Shown one piece after another: positions 22,842 through 30,679 of a stretch of 37,668 nt of DNA; within the stretch, counting starts at the first letter, position 1, and every line of letters begins with the position of its first letter. The translations under genes and the position numbers were made by a program. Below the pieces are notes generated by a model, which was given only the letters and a program-made list of their open reading frames with translations, searched no databases and was not told the origin of the DNA. The stretch is from Elusimicrobiota bacterium (GTDB lineage Bacteria > Elusimicrobiota > Elusimicrobia > UBA1565 > UBA9628): NCBI GenBank assembly GCA_016209035.1, contig JACQWX010000016.1:1-37668 (forward strand). Reading direction: 5' to 3'.

Positions 22842-24529
22842 TCGGGATCGATCTTGACAACACGATCGTCTCCTACGACGAGGTCTTCCATCAGGCGGCC
22901 CTTGAGAAAGGGCTGATCCCGGCCGGGCTTCCTCGCGCCAAGGGGAGCGTTCGAGACTGCCTGCGCGGCAAGGGCCAAGAGGAGGAATGGACCGCTCTTC
23001 AAGGCTACGTGTACGGCCCCCGGATGTCCGGCGCAAGACCTTTCCCCGGCGCGCTGGAGTTCCTCGCGGAGTGTCGCTGGCGGGGAATCCCGGTCCGCGT
23101 CATCAGCCACAGGACCCTTCAGCCGTTCCGCGGCCCGGACTACGACCTGCACCAGGCGGCCTACCGATGGATGGAGGAGCAAGGCTTCTTCGATCCCCTC
23201 CGGATCGGCCTGTCCCGCGAGCACGTTCACCTGGAGCTGACCAAGCGCGAGAAGTGCGAGCGCATCGCCCAGATGGGCTGCAGCCATTTCGTCGACGACC
23301 TTCCGGAGTTCCTCGCGGACCCGTCGTTCCCGGAGGGGTTGGAGCGCTTCCTGTTCGATCCCGGCGGGTCCGCCGCCGTCCTCGAAGGCGCGCAGGGTCC
23401 TCCTCTCGATCCCCGCGTCCGGAGGGTCGCGTCCTGGGCCGAGCTCGCCGGCATCCTGCTTCCCCAGCCGGCGGATCCCTCGCCGTCCGTCGACGAGGCC
23501 TCGTTGATCCGCAGCGTCGACCGGATGCTCCCAGTGCTGGGGATGGGGAGGGCGCGGGGCCTGCACCGCGTCCCCGGGGCGGCCAACAACCAGGCCTTCC
23601 GCGTGGAGACGAGCCGCGGGAGCGTCTTCCTCAAGAAGTATTTCTTCGATCCCGCCGACCCTAGGGACCGTCTCCGAGCGGAATTCGGGTTCTCGCGGTT
23701 CGCGTGGTCCTGCGGACTGCGCTGCCTGCCGATGCCGCTGGACTGCGACACCTCGCAGCGCCTGGGGCTCTACGAGTTCATCGAGGGCGAGCGCGTCGAG
23801 GCCGGGCGCGTGACCGAGAGGATGGTGTCCGAGGCCCTGGATTTCTTCCTGGAGCTCAACCGCCACCGGTCGTCGCCGCAAGCCCTCGTCCTTTCCGAGG
23901 CGTCCGAGGCCTGCTTGAGCATCGACGACCACCTGACCTGCGTGGACAGGCGGCTTGGGCGCCTCCTCTCGGTCAAGGAGGCCTCGGACCTCGACCGGCG
24001 GGCGCTCGAGTGGGTGCGGAGGGAGTTGCTCCCCGCCTGGCAGAAGGCCGCGGAGTCCATCCGGTCTCGGGCGCGGGTTTCGTGCGGGAACCTGGGAGAG
24101 CGCGTCGCGGACTCCCAGAGGGCCTTGTCCCCGAGCGATTTCGGCTTCCATAACGCCCTTTTGGCCGAAGACGGACGGCTGCGCTTCATCGACTTCGAGT
24201 ACGCGGGCTGGGACGACCCGGCCAAGACGATCTGCGACTTCTTCTGCCAGCCCGCCGTGCCGGTGCCGTGGGAGCATCTGGGGTCTTCCCTGGGGCGGAT
24301 GTGGGAGACCTTCCCCATGGCCGAGGGCATTCGCCGGCGCGTCGCCCTGGTCCTGCCGGCGCATCTCGCGAAGTGGTGCTGCATCCTCCTCAACGATTTC
24401 CTCCCGGTCGGCAGCCGCCGGCGCGTGTTCGCCGGCCAGGCGGAGGATGAGCTGAGCCGGAAGGAATGTCAGCTGGGCAAGGCCCAGGCCGCCTTGAAGC
24501 GGCTGCGGGACCAAATTGAGAGTGCCTAA
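22835..24529 (+). CDS. HAD-like phosphatase fused to an APH-family kinase
   Basis: A 564-aa two-domain protein. Residues 1 to about 200 form a HAD-like domain: GIDLDNTIV holds D6 and D8, VISHRT lies in the motif II region, and HFVDDLPEF is a late acidic motif. From about 240 to 540 lies an aminoglycoside phosphotransferase (APH)-type kinase: FRVETSRGSVFLKKYF with the ATP lysine, SPSDFGFHNALL (catalytic D and N) and IDFEYAGWDDP with the metal aspartate. Small-molecule kinases of this family phosphorylate choline, sugars or similar. The 3' end is unusual: the last codons and the TAA (24527-24529) lie inside the terminal inverted repeat of the element at 24519, so the original C-terminus may have been lost. 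Confidence 0.82.
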   Translation: MLIGIDLDNTIVSYDEVFHQAALEKGLIPAGLPRAKGSVRDCLRGKGQEEEWTALQGYVYGPRMSGARPFPGALEFLAECRWRGIPVRVISHRTLQPFRGPDYDLHQAAYRWMEEQGFFDPLRIGLSREHVHLELTKREKCERIAQMGCSHFVDDLPEFLADPSFPEGLERFLFDPGGSAAVLEGAQGPPLDPRVRRVASWAELAGILLPQPADPSPSVDEASLIRSVDRMLPVLGMGRARGLHRVPGAANNQAFRVETSRGSVFLKKYFFDPADPRDRLRAEFGFSRFAWSCGLRCLPMPLDCDTSQRLGLYEFIEGERVEAGRVTERMVSEALDFFLELNRHRSSPQALVLSEASEACLSIDDHLTCVDRRLGRLLSVKEASDLDRRALEWVRRELLPAWQKAAESIRSRARVSCGNLGERVADSQRALSPSDFGFHNALLAEDGRLRFIDFEYAGWDDPAKTICDFFCQPAVPVPWEHLGSSLGRMWETFPMAEGIRRRVALVLPAHLAKWCCILLNDFLPVGSRRRVFAGQAEDELSRKECQLGKAQAALKRLRDQIESA

Positions 24530-24827
24530 GAAAACTGTAGGGGGTCTCGGAGGCCCGAGCCTGCGCCGGATTCGAGGAGCGACGAGGGAGCATGCCGGTA
24601 GGCATGTGACCGAGGAGCGACGAAGATGCCGGCCGGGATCGGGCCTCCCCCTCCTTGAGAGTTTCGCCGGCTTTACCGGCGAAACTTCTAGGGAAGGGGC
24701 GGGCGGCTTTTGCCCGCTGGCGGCGTTGCGCTCGCCTTACAGGCCTACTGGCCTGCTCGGCTCGCGCGCCTTGCCGCCGGGCCAAATCCGCTCCGCCGAG
24801 ACCCCCTACAGTTTTCTTAGGCACTCT
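24519..24827. mobile_element. MITE-like element with perfect 32-bp terminal inverted repeats
   Basis: The 32 bp at 24519-24550 (starting AGAGTGCCTAAG) and at 24796-24827 (ending CTTAGGCACTCT) are exact reverse complements. The 309-bp unit holds further hairpins: CATGCC-GGTA-GGCATG near 24593, and AAGTTTCGCCGG with its complement at about 24659-24690. A short direct repeat, GAGGAGCGACGA, occurs twice. It has no transposase. Open frames on both strands (about 108 and 144 codons) are explained by the symmetric ends and GC-rich composition. I see no target-site duplication. It fills almost the whole gap between the kinase fusion and the methyltransferase. It could instead be a structured RNA region. 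Confidence 0.72.
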
Positions 24828-24844
24828 AGGGCGGTGGAATGAAC

Positions 24845-25507
24845 ATGGCTTACATCGATTTCGTGTCCGTTCTTCACAAGCGCACCGAAAGGGACTACCT
24901 GGGCAGGGTGAACGAGTTCCCCAAGGCCGAGGCGGCCAAGGTCGCCAAGCAGTTCGGCGCCGAGTATTGGGACGGCGACAGGAGGTTCGGCTACGGCGGC
25001 ATGCGCTATGACGGCCGCTGGCGCCCCGTGGCGGAGGCCATGGCCAAACACTACGGGCTCAAGGCGGGCGACAAGGTCCTGGACGTCGGCTGCGGCAAAG
25101 GCTTCCTGCTCCATGAGTTCACCCAGGCGGTCCCAGGGGTCGTCGTGGCCGGCATCGACATTTCGCCCTACGCCGTCGAACATTCCAAGGAGGAGGTGCG
25201 AGCGTTCCTTCGGGTCGGCAACGCCAATCATCTGCCTTTCGAGAACGCAAGTTTCGACCTGGTCGTCTCCATCACGACCCTTCACAACCTGCGCTGTTTC
25301 GACCTGGAGGCGTCTGTGAAGGAGGTCGAGCGGGTGGGACGGCGGGCGAAATACGTCGTGGTGGAGTCCTATCGGACCGAAGAGGAGAAGGTCAACCTCC
25401 TCTACTGGCAGCTCACCTGCGAGAGCTTCTATTCGCCGGCGGAATGGGAGTGGTGGTTCAAGCGCTGCGGCTACACCGGAGACCATTCCTTCATCTTTTT
25501 CGAGTAG
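24845..25507 (+). CDS. class I SAM-dependent methyltransferase
   Basis: This 220-aa cytoplasmic enzyme probably methylates a small molecule or sugar. Motif I is VLDVGCGKG at about residues 76-84, followed by VAGIDIS with the ribose-binding acidic residue, ANHLPFENASFDLVVS (motif II-like) and TTLHN. The N-terminal YIDFVSVLHK and the C-terminal tail are family-specific. I chose the ATG at 24845 because GGTGG (24833-24837) is spaced 7 nt from it; an ATG at 24839 would add two residues. It is separated from the kinase fusion by the MITE-like element but may still be on the same transcript. Substrate unknown. Confidence 0.82.
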   Translation: MAYIDFVSVLHKRTERDYLGRVNEFPKAEAAKVAKQFGAEYWDGDRRFGYGGMRYDGRWRPVAEAMAKHYGLKAGDKVLDVGCGKGFLLHEFTQAVPGVVVAGIDISPYAVEHSKEEVRAFLRVGNANHLPFENASFDLVVSITTLHNLRCFDLEASVKEVERVGRRAKYVVVESYRTEEEKVNLLYWQLTCESFYSPAEWEWWFKRCGYTGDHSFIFFE

Positions 25508-25543
25508 GATGTCGGCCCGGGCGCTTGGCACCTATGTTGCAAC

Positions 25544-25549
25544 TATAAT
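25544..25549 (+). promoter_or_regulatory. -10 box TATAAT for pckG
   Basis: TATAAT at 25544-25549 lies 44 nt before the pckG ATG. TTGGCA at 25525-25530 is only 13 bp upstream of it, too close for a standard -35; GCGCTT is at 17 bp. An AGAGGTGG ribosome site precedes the start. The stretch 25550-25593 is AT-richer than its surroundings. Confidence 0.55.
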
Positions 25550-25593
25550 AGGGGTCAGGTCTTGAAATTTGAAAATTCAGAGGTGGCTTTCCG

Positions 25594-27393
25594 ATGACGT
25601 CCAATAAGAAACTGCAGGGATGGGTGAAGAAGACCGCCGAGATGTGCCAGCCGGACAAGGTCCGCTGGTGCGACGGCTCGCAGGAAGAATACGACCGGCT
25701 TATGGCCGAGATGGTCAAGGCCGGCATGGCCGTCAAGCTGAACGAGGGCAAGCGCCCCAACAGCTACTATTTCCGCTCCAACCCGGGCGACGTCGCGCGC
25801 GTGGAGGCTAGCACCTTCATCTGCTCGAAGAAGAAGGAAGACGCCGGCCCGACAAACAACTGGTGCGACCCGGAGGAGATGAAGGCCAAGCTGACCAAGT
25901 TCTACGCCGGTTGCATGAAGGGCCGGACCCTCTACGTCATCCCTTTCAGCATGGGCCCGCTGGGCTCCAAGATCGCCTACATCGGCGTGCAGCTGACGGA
26001 CTCGCCCTACGTGGTCTGCAACATGCGGATCATGACCCGCATGGGCAAAGGCGTGCTCGACGTCCTCGGCGACGGCGACTTCGTGCCGTGCCTGCACTCG
26101 GTCGGCGCCCCATTGAAGCCGGGCGAGAAGGACTCCGCCTGGCCCTGCGACGCCAACAACAAGTACATCGTGCACTTCCCCGAGGAGCGCATGATCTGGT
26201 CCTACGGGAGCGGCTACGGCGGCAACGCCCTCCTGGGCAAGAAGTGCTTCGCGCTTCGCATCGCGTCGGCCATGGCCCGCGACGAGGGCTGGCTGGCCGA
26301 GCACATGCTCATCCTGGGGATCACCAACCCCAAGGGGGAGAAGAAGTACTTCGCGGCGGCCTTCCCGAGCGCCTGCGGCAAGACCAACCTGGCCATGCTC
26401 ATCCCGAGCATGCCGGGCTGGAAGGTCGAGTGCGTGGGAGACGACATCGCGTGGATGAAGTTCGGCCCGGACGGCCGGCTCTACGCCATCAACCCCGAGT
26501 ACGGTTTTTTCGGAGTGGCTCCCGGCACCTCGATGGAGTCGAACAAAAACGCCATGCTCTCAGCGACGAAGAACGCCATCTTCACGAACACGGCCCTGAC
26601 CCCGGAAGGCGACGTGTGGTGGGAGGGGATGACCGAGGAGAAGCCCGCGAAGCTGACGAGCTGGCTGGGCGAGGAGTGGACCCCGGCCTCCGGCAAGGTG
26701 TCCTCCCACCCCAACGCCCGCTTCACGGCCCCCGCGGGCCAATGCCCGGTCATCGACCCTCAGTGGGAGGATCCGAAGGGCGTTCCCATCTCGGCCTTCT
26801 TCTTCGGAGGCCGCCGGGGGAGCGTGGTGCCCCTGGTCATCGAGTCCTTCAGCTGGCAGCACGGCACCTTCCTGGGCGCCACGGCTTCCTCGGAGATGAC
26901 CGCGGCCGCGGTCGGCAAGGTCGGGGAGCTGCGGCGCGACCCTATGGCCATGCTGCCGTTTTGCGGCTACCACATGGGCGACTACTTCGCGCATTGGCTT
27001 AGACTCGGCAAGAAGGCCGACCCCAAGAAGCTCCCGAGGATCTTCTACGTCAACTGGTTCCGCAAGTCCAAGGAGGGCCGCTTCCTGTGGCCCGGCTACG
27101 GCGAGAACTCCAGGGTCCTCAAGTGGGCCTTCGAGCGGCTCGACGGCACGGCCAAGGCCGTGGAAACCCCCATCGGCTTTCTGCCGGCCAAGGACGCCAT
27201 CGACACCTCCGGCATGAGCGTCTCCAAGGAGGCGATGGACGAGCTCAACCGCGTCGACACCGAGGCCTGGAGAGCCGAGGTCGACTCGATCAAGGGCCAC
27301 TTCGACAAGTTCGGCGACAGGCTCCCGCAGGGCATGAAGGAGGAGCTCGAGTCGCTGGGCAAGCGTCTGAGCAAGGCGCCCTGCTGCGCTTGA
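25594..27393 (+). CDS. pckG: phosphoenolpyruvate carboxykinase (GTP)
   Basis: This 599-aa cytoplasmic enzyme interconverts oxaloacetate plus GTP with phosphoenolpyruvate, CO2 and GDP. The GTP-type family is unmistakable: [10 protein letters not shown] near the N-terminus, [35 protein letters not shown], the kinase-1a loop [12 protein letters not shown] with the reactive cysteine, DDIAWMKFG with metal aspartates, and a FGGRR motif. Length matches the family (about 600 aa). It has its own promoter and no overlapping neighbour, in contrast to the surrounding operons, so it is probably regulated separately as a central carbon enzyme. Confidence 0.97.
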   Translation: MTSNKKLQGWVKKTAEMCQPDKVRWCDGSQEEYDRLMAEMVKAGMAVKLNEGKRPNSYYFRSNPGDVARVEASTFICSKKKEDAGPTNNWCDPEEMKAKLTKFYAGCMKGRTLYVIPFSMGPLGSKIAYIGVQLTDSPYVVCNMRIMTRMGKGVLDVLGDGDFVPCLHSVGAPLKPGEKDSAWPCDANNKYIVHFPEERMIWSYGSGYGGNALLGKKCFALRIASAMARDEGWLAEHMLILGITNPKGEKKYFAAAFPSACGKTNLAMLIPSMPGWKVECVGDDIAWMKFGPDGRLYAINPEYGFFGVAPGTSMESNKNAMLSATKNAIFTNTALTPEGDVWWEGMTEEKPAKLTSWLGEEWTPASGKVSSHPNARFTAPAGQCPVIDPQWEDPKGVPISAFFFGGRRGSVVPLVIESFSWQHGTFLGATASSEMTAAAVGKVGELRRDPMAMLPFCGYHMGDYFAHWLRLGKKADPKKLPRIFYVNWFRKSKEGRFLWPGYGENSRVLKWAFERLDGTAKAVETPIGFLPAKDAIDTSGMSVSKEAMDELNRVDTEAWRAEVDSIKGHFDKFGDRLPQGMKEELESLGKRLSKAPCCA

Positions 27394-27535
27394 GAGACCC
27401 GATCACGGGCGGGATGATGGCCAGACCAGCGCAAGACCTCGTCTTCTCTCTGCGGTTCCGGGGGCTGCGCGCATCCTCCTTCATCCTCAACGGGCTCGGC
27501 CGCGAGGTGGACGGCTGCCCGGTCTACGAGTGGCG
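27394..27535. other. convergent intergenic spacer
   Basis: 142 bp between pckG and the minus-strand DUF47 gene. I find no clear hairpin-plus-T terminator for either gene and no credible ORF. Confidence 0.4.
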
Positions 27536-28162
27536 TCAGCCCTGCTTGACGACGATCCCCTCGATCACGTTGGCCACGTCCTCGCAGCGGTCGATGGCCT
27601 CCTCGACGACCTCGTAGATCTCCTTCCACTTGATGACCTCGAGGGGATCGGGCTTCCCCTTGAAGAGCTTGGTCATGGCCAGGGCCAGGAAATTGTCGCC
27701 CGCGTTCTCCAGGCGGTTGATCTCGATGCAGTAGTCGAGGATGCGGCGGGTGTGGCTGAGGTCGTTGAGATGGCCGACGGCCCTGCGGATGCACTCCACG
27801 GACTGGTGCACGGTGTCGGCCATGGCGACGAGGTCCTCCGTGGTGCGCTCCACGCCGTAGAGCTGCATCCGGAAGGAGAGCGACTGCAGGATGTCCACGA
27901 CGTCGTCCATCTCGGAGGCGAGCTTGTGGATGTCTTCGCGGTCGAAGGGCGTCACGAAGGTGCGGTTGAGCTTGTCGATGATCTCGTGGGCCGTGATGTC
28001 GGCCTCATGCTCGATGTCGCGCAGCCGGTCGAAGGCGGGGGACTGCAGGCTCCAGTTGAGGACCAGGTCCTTGAAGACCTTGGCGGCCTCCACGTTGTGG
28101 GACGCCTGGGTCTCGAACAGCTCGAAGAACTTCTCTTCCTTGGGGATCAGGTTGAAGCCCAT
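27536..28162 (-). CDS. DUF47/PhoU-like phosphate-transport accessory protein
   Basis: This 208-aa all-alpha protein resembles DUF47 (TIGR00153-type) proteins that are usually encoded beside Pit-family phosphate permeases and are thought to modulate them. Conserved pieces are EEKFFELFETQASHN, DIEHEADITAHEIIDKLNRTFVTPFDREDIHKLASEMDDVVD (PhoU-like helix with DxxE) and NRLENAGDN. No Pit gene follows in the window: downstream is the convergent pckG end. The ATG at 28162 has an ideal GGAGG 5 nt upstream; the GTG at 28168 overlaps that site and is rejected. It begins 2 bases after the rfaE2-like stop and ends the long minus-strand run. Confidence 0.88.
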   Translation of the reverse strand: MGFNLIPKEEKFFELFETQASHNVEAAKVFKDLVLNWSLQSPAFDRLRDIEHEADITAHEIIDKLNRTFVTPFDREDIHKLASEMDDVVDILQSLSFRMQLYGVERTTEDLVAMADTVHQSVECIRRAVGHLNDLSHTRRILDYCIEINRLENAGDNFLALAMTKLFKGKPDPLEVIKWKEIYEVVEEAIDRCEDVANVIEGIVVKQG

Positions 28163-28164
28163 GC

Positions 28165-28647
28165 TCACCTCCGGTTGTTTGCCATGATCTCGCGGATCAG
28201 CGCGGTCGTGGAATAGCCTTTCTTCAGCCGTACCCTGACGACCCTCCCCGCGTCCTTCGTCCCGGCGATGCGGTCCGAAGGATAGTCCGCTCCCTTGACC
28301 AGGACGTCGGGCCGCAGGGCGGCGATCAGGCGGGCCGGCGTGTCCTCGGCGAAGGCGACGACGGCGTCGACGGATTCGAGCGCGGCCAGGACCGCGGCGC
28401 GGTCATTCCAGGCGTTCAAGGGGCGGCGGGGGCCTTTTATCCTGCGCACCGAGGCGTCGGTGTTGACGCCCACGACCAGCCGGTCGCCGAGCCGCCGGGC
28501 CCTCTCCAGCAGCTGGACATGGCCGGCGTGGAGGACGTCGAAGACGCCGTTGGTGAATACCAGTCTCTGGCGCCTCCGGCGCCAGAAGGCCGCGCGGGAA
28601 AGCAGTCTCGGCAGCGACCGAGTAATGAGCTTGCGGGGAACGCTCAT
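28165..28647 (-). CDS. rfaE2: RfaE2-like D-glycero-beta-D-manno-heptose 1-phosphate adenylyltransferase
   Basis: A 160-aa single-domain nucleotidyltransferase. FTNGVFDVLHAGHVQLLERAR carries the HxGH motif (H40, H43), followed by VVGVNTDASVRRIKGPRRPLN, and DVLVKGADY and GYSTTALI late, the set found in the transferase half of HldE. It should make ADP-heptose for lipopolysaccharide core. The adjacent gmhA supports this. The kinase half is absent here but a kinase-transferase fusion is at 6618. The ATG at 28647 overlaps the gmhA stop (ATGA) and has AAGGA 7 nt upstream; a longer frame from 28812 runs through gmhA and is a shadow. Confidence 0.88.
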   Translation of the reverse strand: MSVPRKLITRSLPRLLSRAAFWRRRRQRLVFTNGVFDVLHAGHVQLLERARRLGDRLVVGVNTDASVRRIKGPRRPLNAWNDRAAVLAALESVDAVVAFAEDTPARLIAALRPDVLVKGADYPSDRIAGTKDAGRVVRVRLKKGYSTTALIREIMANNRR

Positions 28648-29321
28648 GGAGAATTCCTTGAGCCGGCTGGCCCCCTCAATGCTCGCCTCCCCGTATGGGA
28701 GGCTCGCGAAATGGGATACAAAGCGTCCTCGATGATGGAAGCCCAAATCTGGAGGATGGTGATGTGCGCTTCCTGGATGCGGGCGACCGTGTCGGACGGG
28801 ACGCGCACGCACACGTCGACCAGGGCCTTGAGCTTGCCGCCGCGCGCGCCGGCCAGCCCGATGGTCCTGATGCCCATGCGCCGGGCGGCCGAGACCGCCA
28901 GGAGCACGTTGGGGGAGTCGCCTGAGGTGGAGATCGCCACGGCCGCGTCCCCGGCTCGGCCGAGCGCCGCAAGCTGGCGGCGGAAGACCTCCTCGTAGCC
29001 GAAGTCGTTGGCGATGGCGGTCAGGTTCGAGGTGTTGACGGTGAGCGCGACCGCGTCGATGGGCGGGCGGTTGCGGGCGTAGCGGCCGACCAACTCGGCC
29101 GCGAAGTTCTGGGCGTCGCAGGCCGACCCGCCGTTGCCGAAGGTGATGATCCTGCGCCCCTTCCTGAGAGCGGCGAGCAGGATGGAGGCGGCGCGGGCGA
29201 TCTCGGGGGCCTGGCCGGCCGTCGCCGCGAGGACCCGGGAGCTCTCCCTTAACTGCGCTGAGATAATCAGCGTGGGAAAGCTCCGCTTTCCCACGCTTGA
29301 GTCTGGCGTTCTCCGTTTCAT
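28644..29321 (-). CDS. gmhA: sedoheptulose-7-phosphate isomerase (SIS domain)
   Basis: A 225-aa SIS-domain protein that should isomerise sedoheptulose 7-phosphate to D-glycero-D-manno-heptose 7-phosphate, the first ADP-heptose step. TFGNGGSACDAQNFAAELVGR is the diagnostic block; AVAISTSGDSPNVLLAV and the C-terminal HITILQIWASIIED are typical. It is about 30 residues longer than GmhA of other species, and the extra residues sit at both ends. Residues about 8-18 lie over a 12-bp-stem palindrome (29269-29297), and the last 20 residues lie over the family A palindrome (28685-28703). Both ends thus look altered by repeat insertion. It overlaps accC by ATGA. Confidence 0.9.
   Translation of the reverse strand: MKRRTPDSSVGKRSFPTLIISAQLRESSRVLAATAGQAPEIARAASILLAALRKGRRIITFGNGGSACDAQNFAAELVGRYARNRPPIDAVALTVNTSNLTAIANDFGYEEVFRRQLAALGRAGDAAVAISTSGDSPNVLLAVSAARRMGIRTIGLAGARGGKLKALVDVCVRVPSDTVARIQEAHITILQIWASIIEDALYPISRASHTGRRALRGPAGSRNSP
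28685..28703. repeat. short palindromic repeat, family A, copy 2
   Basis: GCCTCCC-CGTAT-GGGAGGC followed by TCGCGAAA. It falls within the last 20 codons of gmhA and just upstream of the rfaE2-like start. Confidence 0.6.
29269..29297. repeat. palindrome with 12-bp arms inside gmhA
   Basis: AGCGTGGGAAAG and CTTTCCCACGCT flank a CTCCG loop. It lies near the 5' end of gmhA and encodes residues about 8-18. It is a single copy here, although GGGAAA-CTCCGCT-like text recurs at 6553-6581. Confidence 0.6.
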
Positions 29322-30679
29322 GGAACCGGGTGCATCTCCTTCTTTTCCTTCATCGCGTCGATGAACTTCGTGTCGAACTTGCCCTCGCGGAAGAGCCGGT
29401 GGGTCAGGACCTCGCGATGGAAGGGGATCGTGGTCTTGACCCCCTCGATCGCGAATTCGCCCAGCGCGCGGACACCCCGCGCGATGGCCTGCTCTCGGTC
29501 CGGCGCCGCGACGATCAGCTTGGCGATGAGGCTGTCGTAATAGCTGGGCACGGTGTAGCCGGCGTAGATGTGCGTGTCGACCCTGACCCCGGGTCCCCCG
29601 GGGAGCTCAACCCTGCCGATCAAGCCCGGGCTCGGCGCGAAGGAATGCGCCGGGTCCTCGGCGTTGATGCGGTGCTCGATGGAGTGGACTCTGATCTCGG
29701 ACGCGCGGTCCTGGCCGAAGGGGAGCTCCTCCCCGGCCGCGAGCCGGATCTGGACGTTGACGAGGTCCAGGCCCGTCACCAGCTCGGTGACGGGATGCTC
29801 GACCTGCAGGCGGGTGTTGACCTCCATGAAGTAGAAGCTGCCGTCCGTGTCGAGCAGGAACTCCACGGTGCCCACGTTGTCGTATCCCGCAGCCCGCGCC
29901 AGAGCGCGGGCTGCGTCCTGCATGCGTTCTCGTATCTCAGGAGTCACCGCCGGAGAAGGGGATTCCTCGATGAGTTTCTGGTGACGTCTTTGGACGGTGC
30001 AATCTCGCTCGGGGAAAGCAACAATGCCGCCGACTCCGTCGGCGGCAACTTGGATTTCCACATGCCGAGGATGCTCGATGTATTTCTCAAGGTAGATGGA
30101 GTCGTCCTTGAACGCGGCCTTGGCCTCGGCCTTGGCCATGCGGACCTGGGCCTCGAGGTCCTTGGGGTTGCGCACGAGCCGCAGGCCCTTGCCGCCCCCG
30201 CCGGCCGCGGCCTTGACCATGACAGGGAAGCCCACCTTGGCGGCCTCGGCCATGAAGTCTTCGCCGAGGAGCCCCGGAGACCCGGGGACGATCGGGACCC
30301 CGGCCTCTCTAGCGAGGTCGCGGGCCTCGCTCTTGAATCCGAGTCTGCGGATGGCCGCGGGCGCAGGGCCGATGAAACGGAGCCCCGCGTCCCGGCAGGC
30401 CTGGCAGAAATCGGCGTTCTCCGCGAGGAACCCGTAGCCTGGATGGACGGCCTCGGCCGAGGTCGCGCGCGCGGCGCTTAAGATCGCGTCGAAGCTCAGG
30501 TAGCTCCCGGCGGCCGGTCCCGGGCCGATGCAGACGGCTTCGTCGGCGAGCCTGACATGGAGGGACTCGCGGTCGGCCTCGGAGTAGACGGCGACCGACC
30601 GGATGTCCATCTCCCGGCAGGCCCGGATGACCCGGACCGCGATCTCGCTCCTGTTGGCGATGAGGATCTTTCGGAACAT
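29318..30679 (-). CDS. accC: biotin carboxylase subunit of acetyl-CoA carboxylase
   Basis: This 453-aa ATP-grasp enzyme carboxylates biotin on the carrier protein, the first step of fatty-acid synthesis. FRKILIANRSEIAVRVIRAC, VHPGYGFLAENADF, the glycine-rich ATP lid AAAGGGGKGLR, RDCTVQRRHQKLIEESPSP, MEVNTRLQVEHPVTE and YDSLIAKLIV are all present and in order. Length matches the family. A small point: the block before INAEDP reads EHR where E. coli AccC has ECR. It shares its start ATG with the AccB-like stop (TGATG). Residues over 30024-30046 form a chance GC-rich palindrome in coding sequence. Confidence 0.96.
   Translation of the reverse strand: MFRKILIANRSEIAVRVIRACREMDIRSVAVYSEADRESLHVRLADEAVCIGPGPAAGSYLSFDAILSAARATSAEAVHPGYGFLAENADFCQACRDAGLRFIGPAPAAIRRLGFKSEARDLAREAGVPIVPGSPGLLGEDFMAEAAKVGFPVMVKAAAGGGGKGLRLVRNPKDLEAQVRMAKAEAKAAFKDDSIYLEKYIEHPRHVEIQVAADGVGGIVAFPERDCTVQRRHQKLIEESPSPAVTPEIRERMQDAARALARAAGYDNVGTVEFLLDTDGSFYFMEVNTRLQVEHPVTELVTGLDLVNVQIRLAAGEELPFGQDRASEIRVHSIEHRINAEDPAHSFAPSPGLIGRVELPGGPGVRVDTHIYAGYTVPSYYDSLIAKLIVAAPDREQAIARGVRALGEFAIEGVKTTIPFHREVLTHRLFREGKFDTKFIDAMKEKKEMHPVP

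Noticed and set aside
24516..24842. 108-codon plus-strand frame and a matching minus-strand frame in the kinase-methyltransferase gap
   Set aside because: Both frames share the same peptide at their ends because of the terminal inverted repeats; better explained as a non-coding MITE-like element.
30024..30046. Perfect 10-bp-arm palindrome in accC
   Set aside because: It encodes ordinary, alignable AccC residues ahead of the conserved RDC motif with no length change; most likely chance in GC-rich coding sequence.
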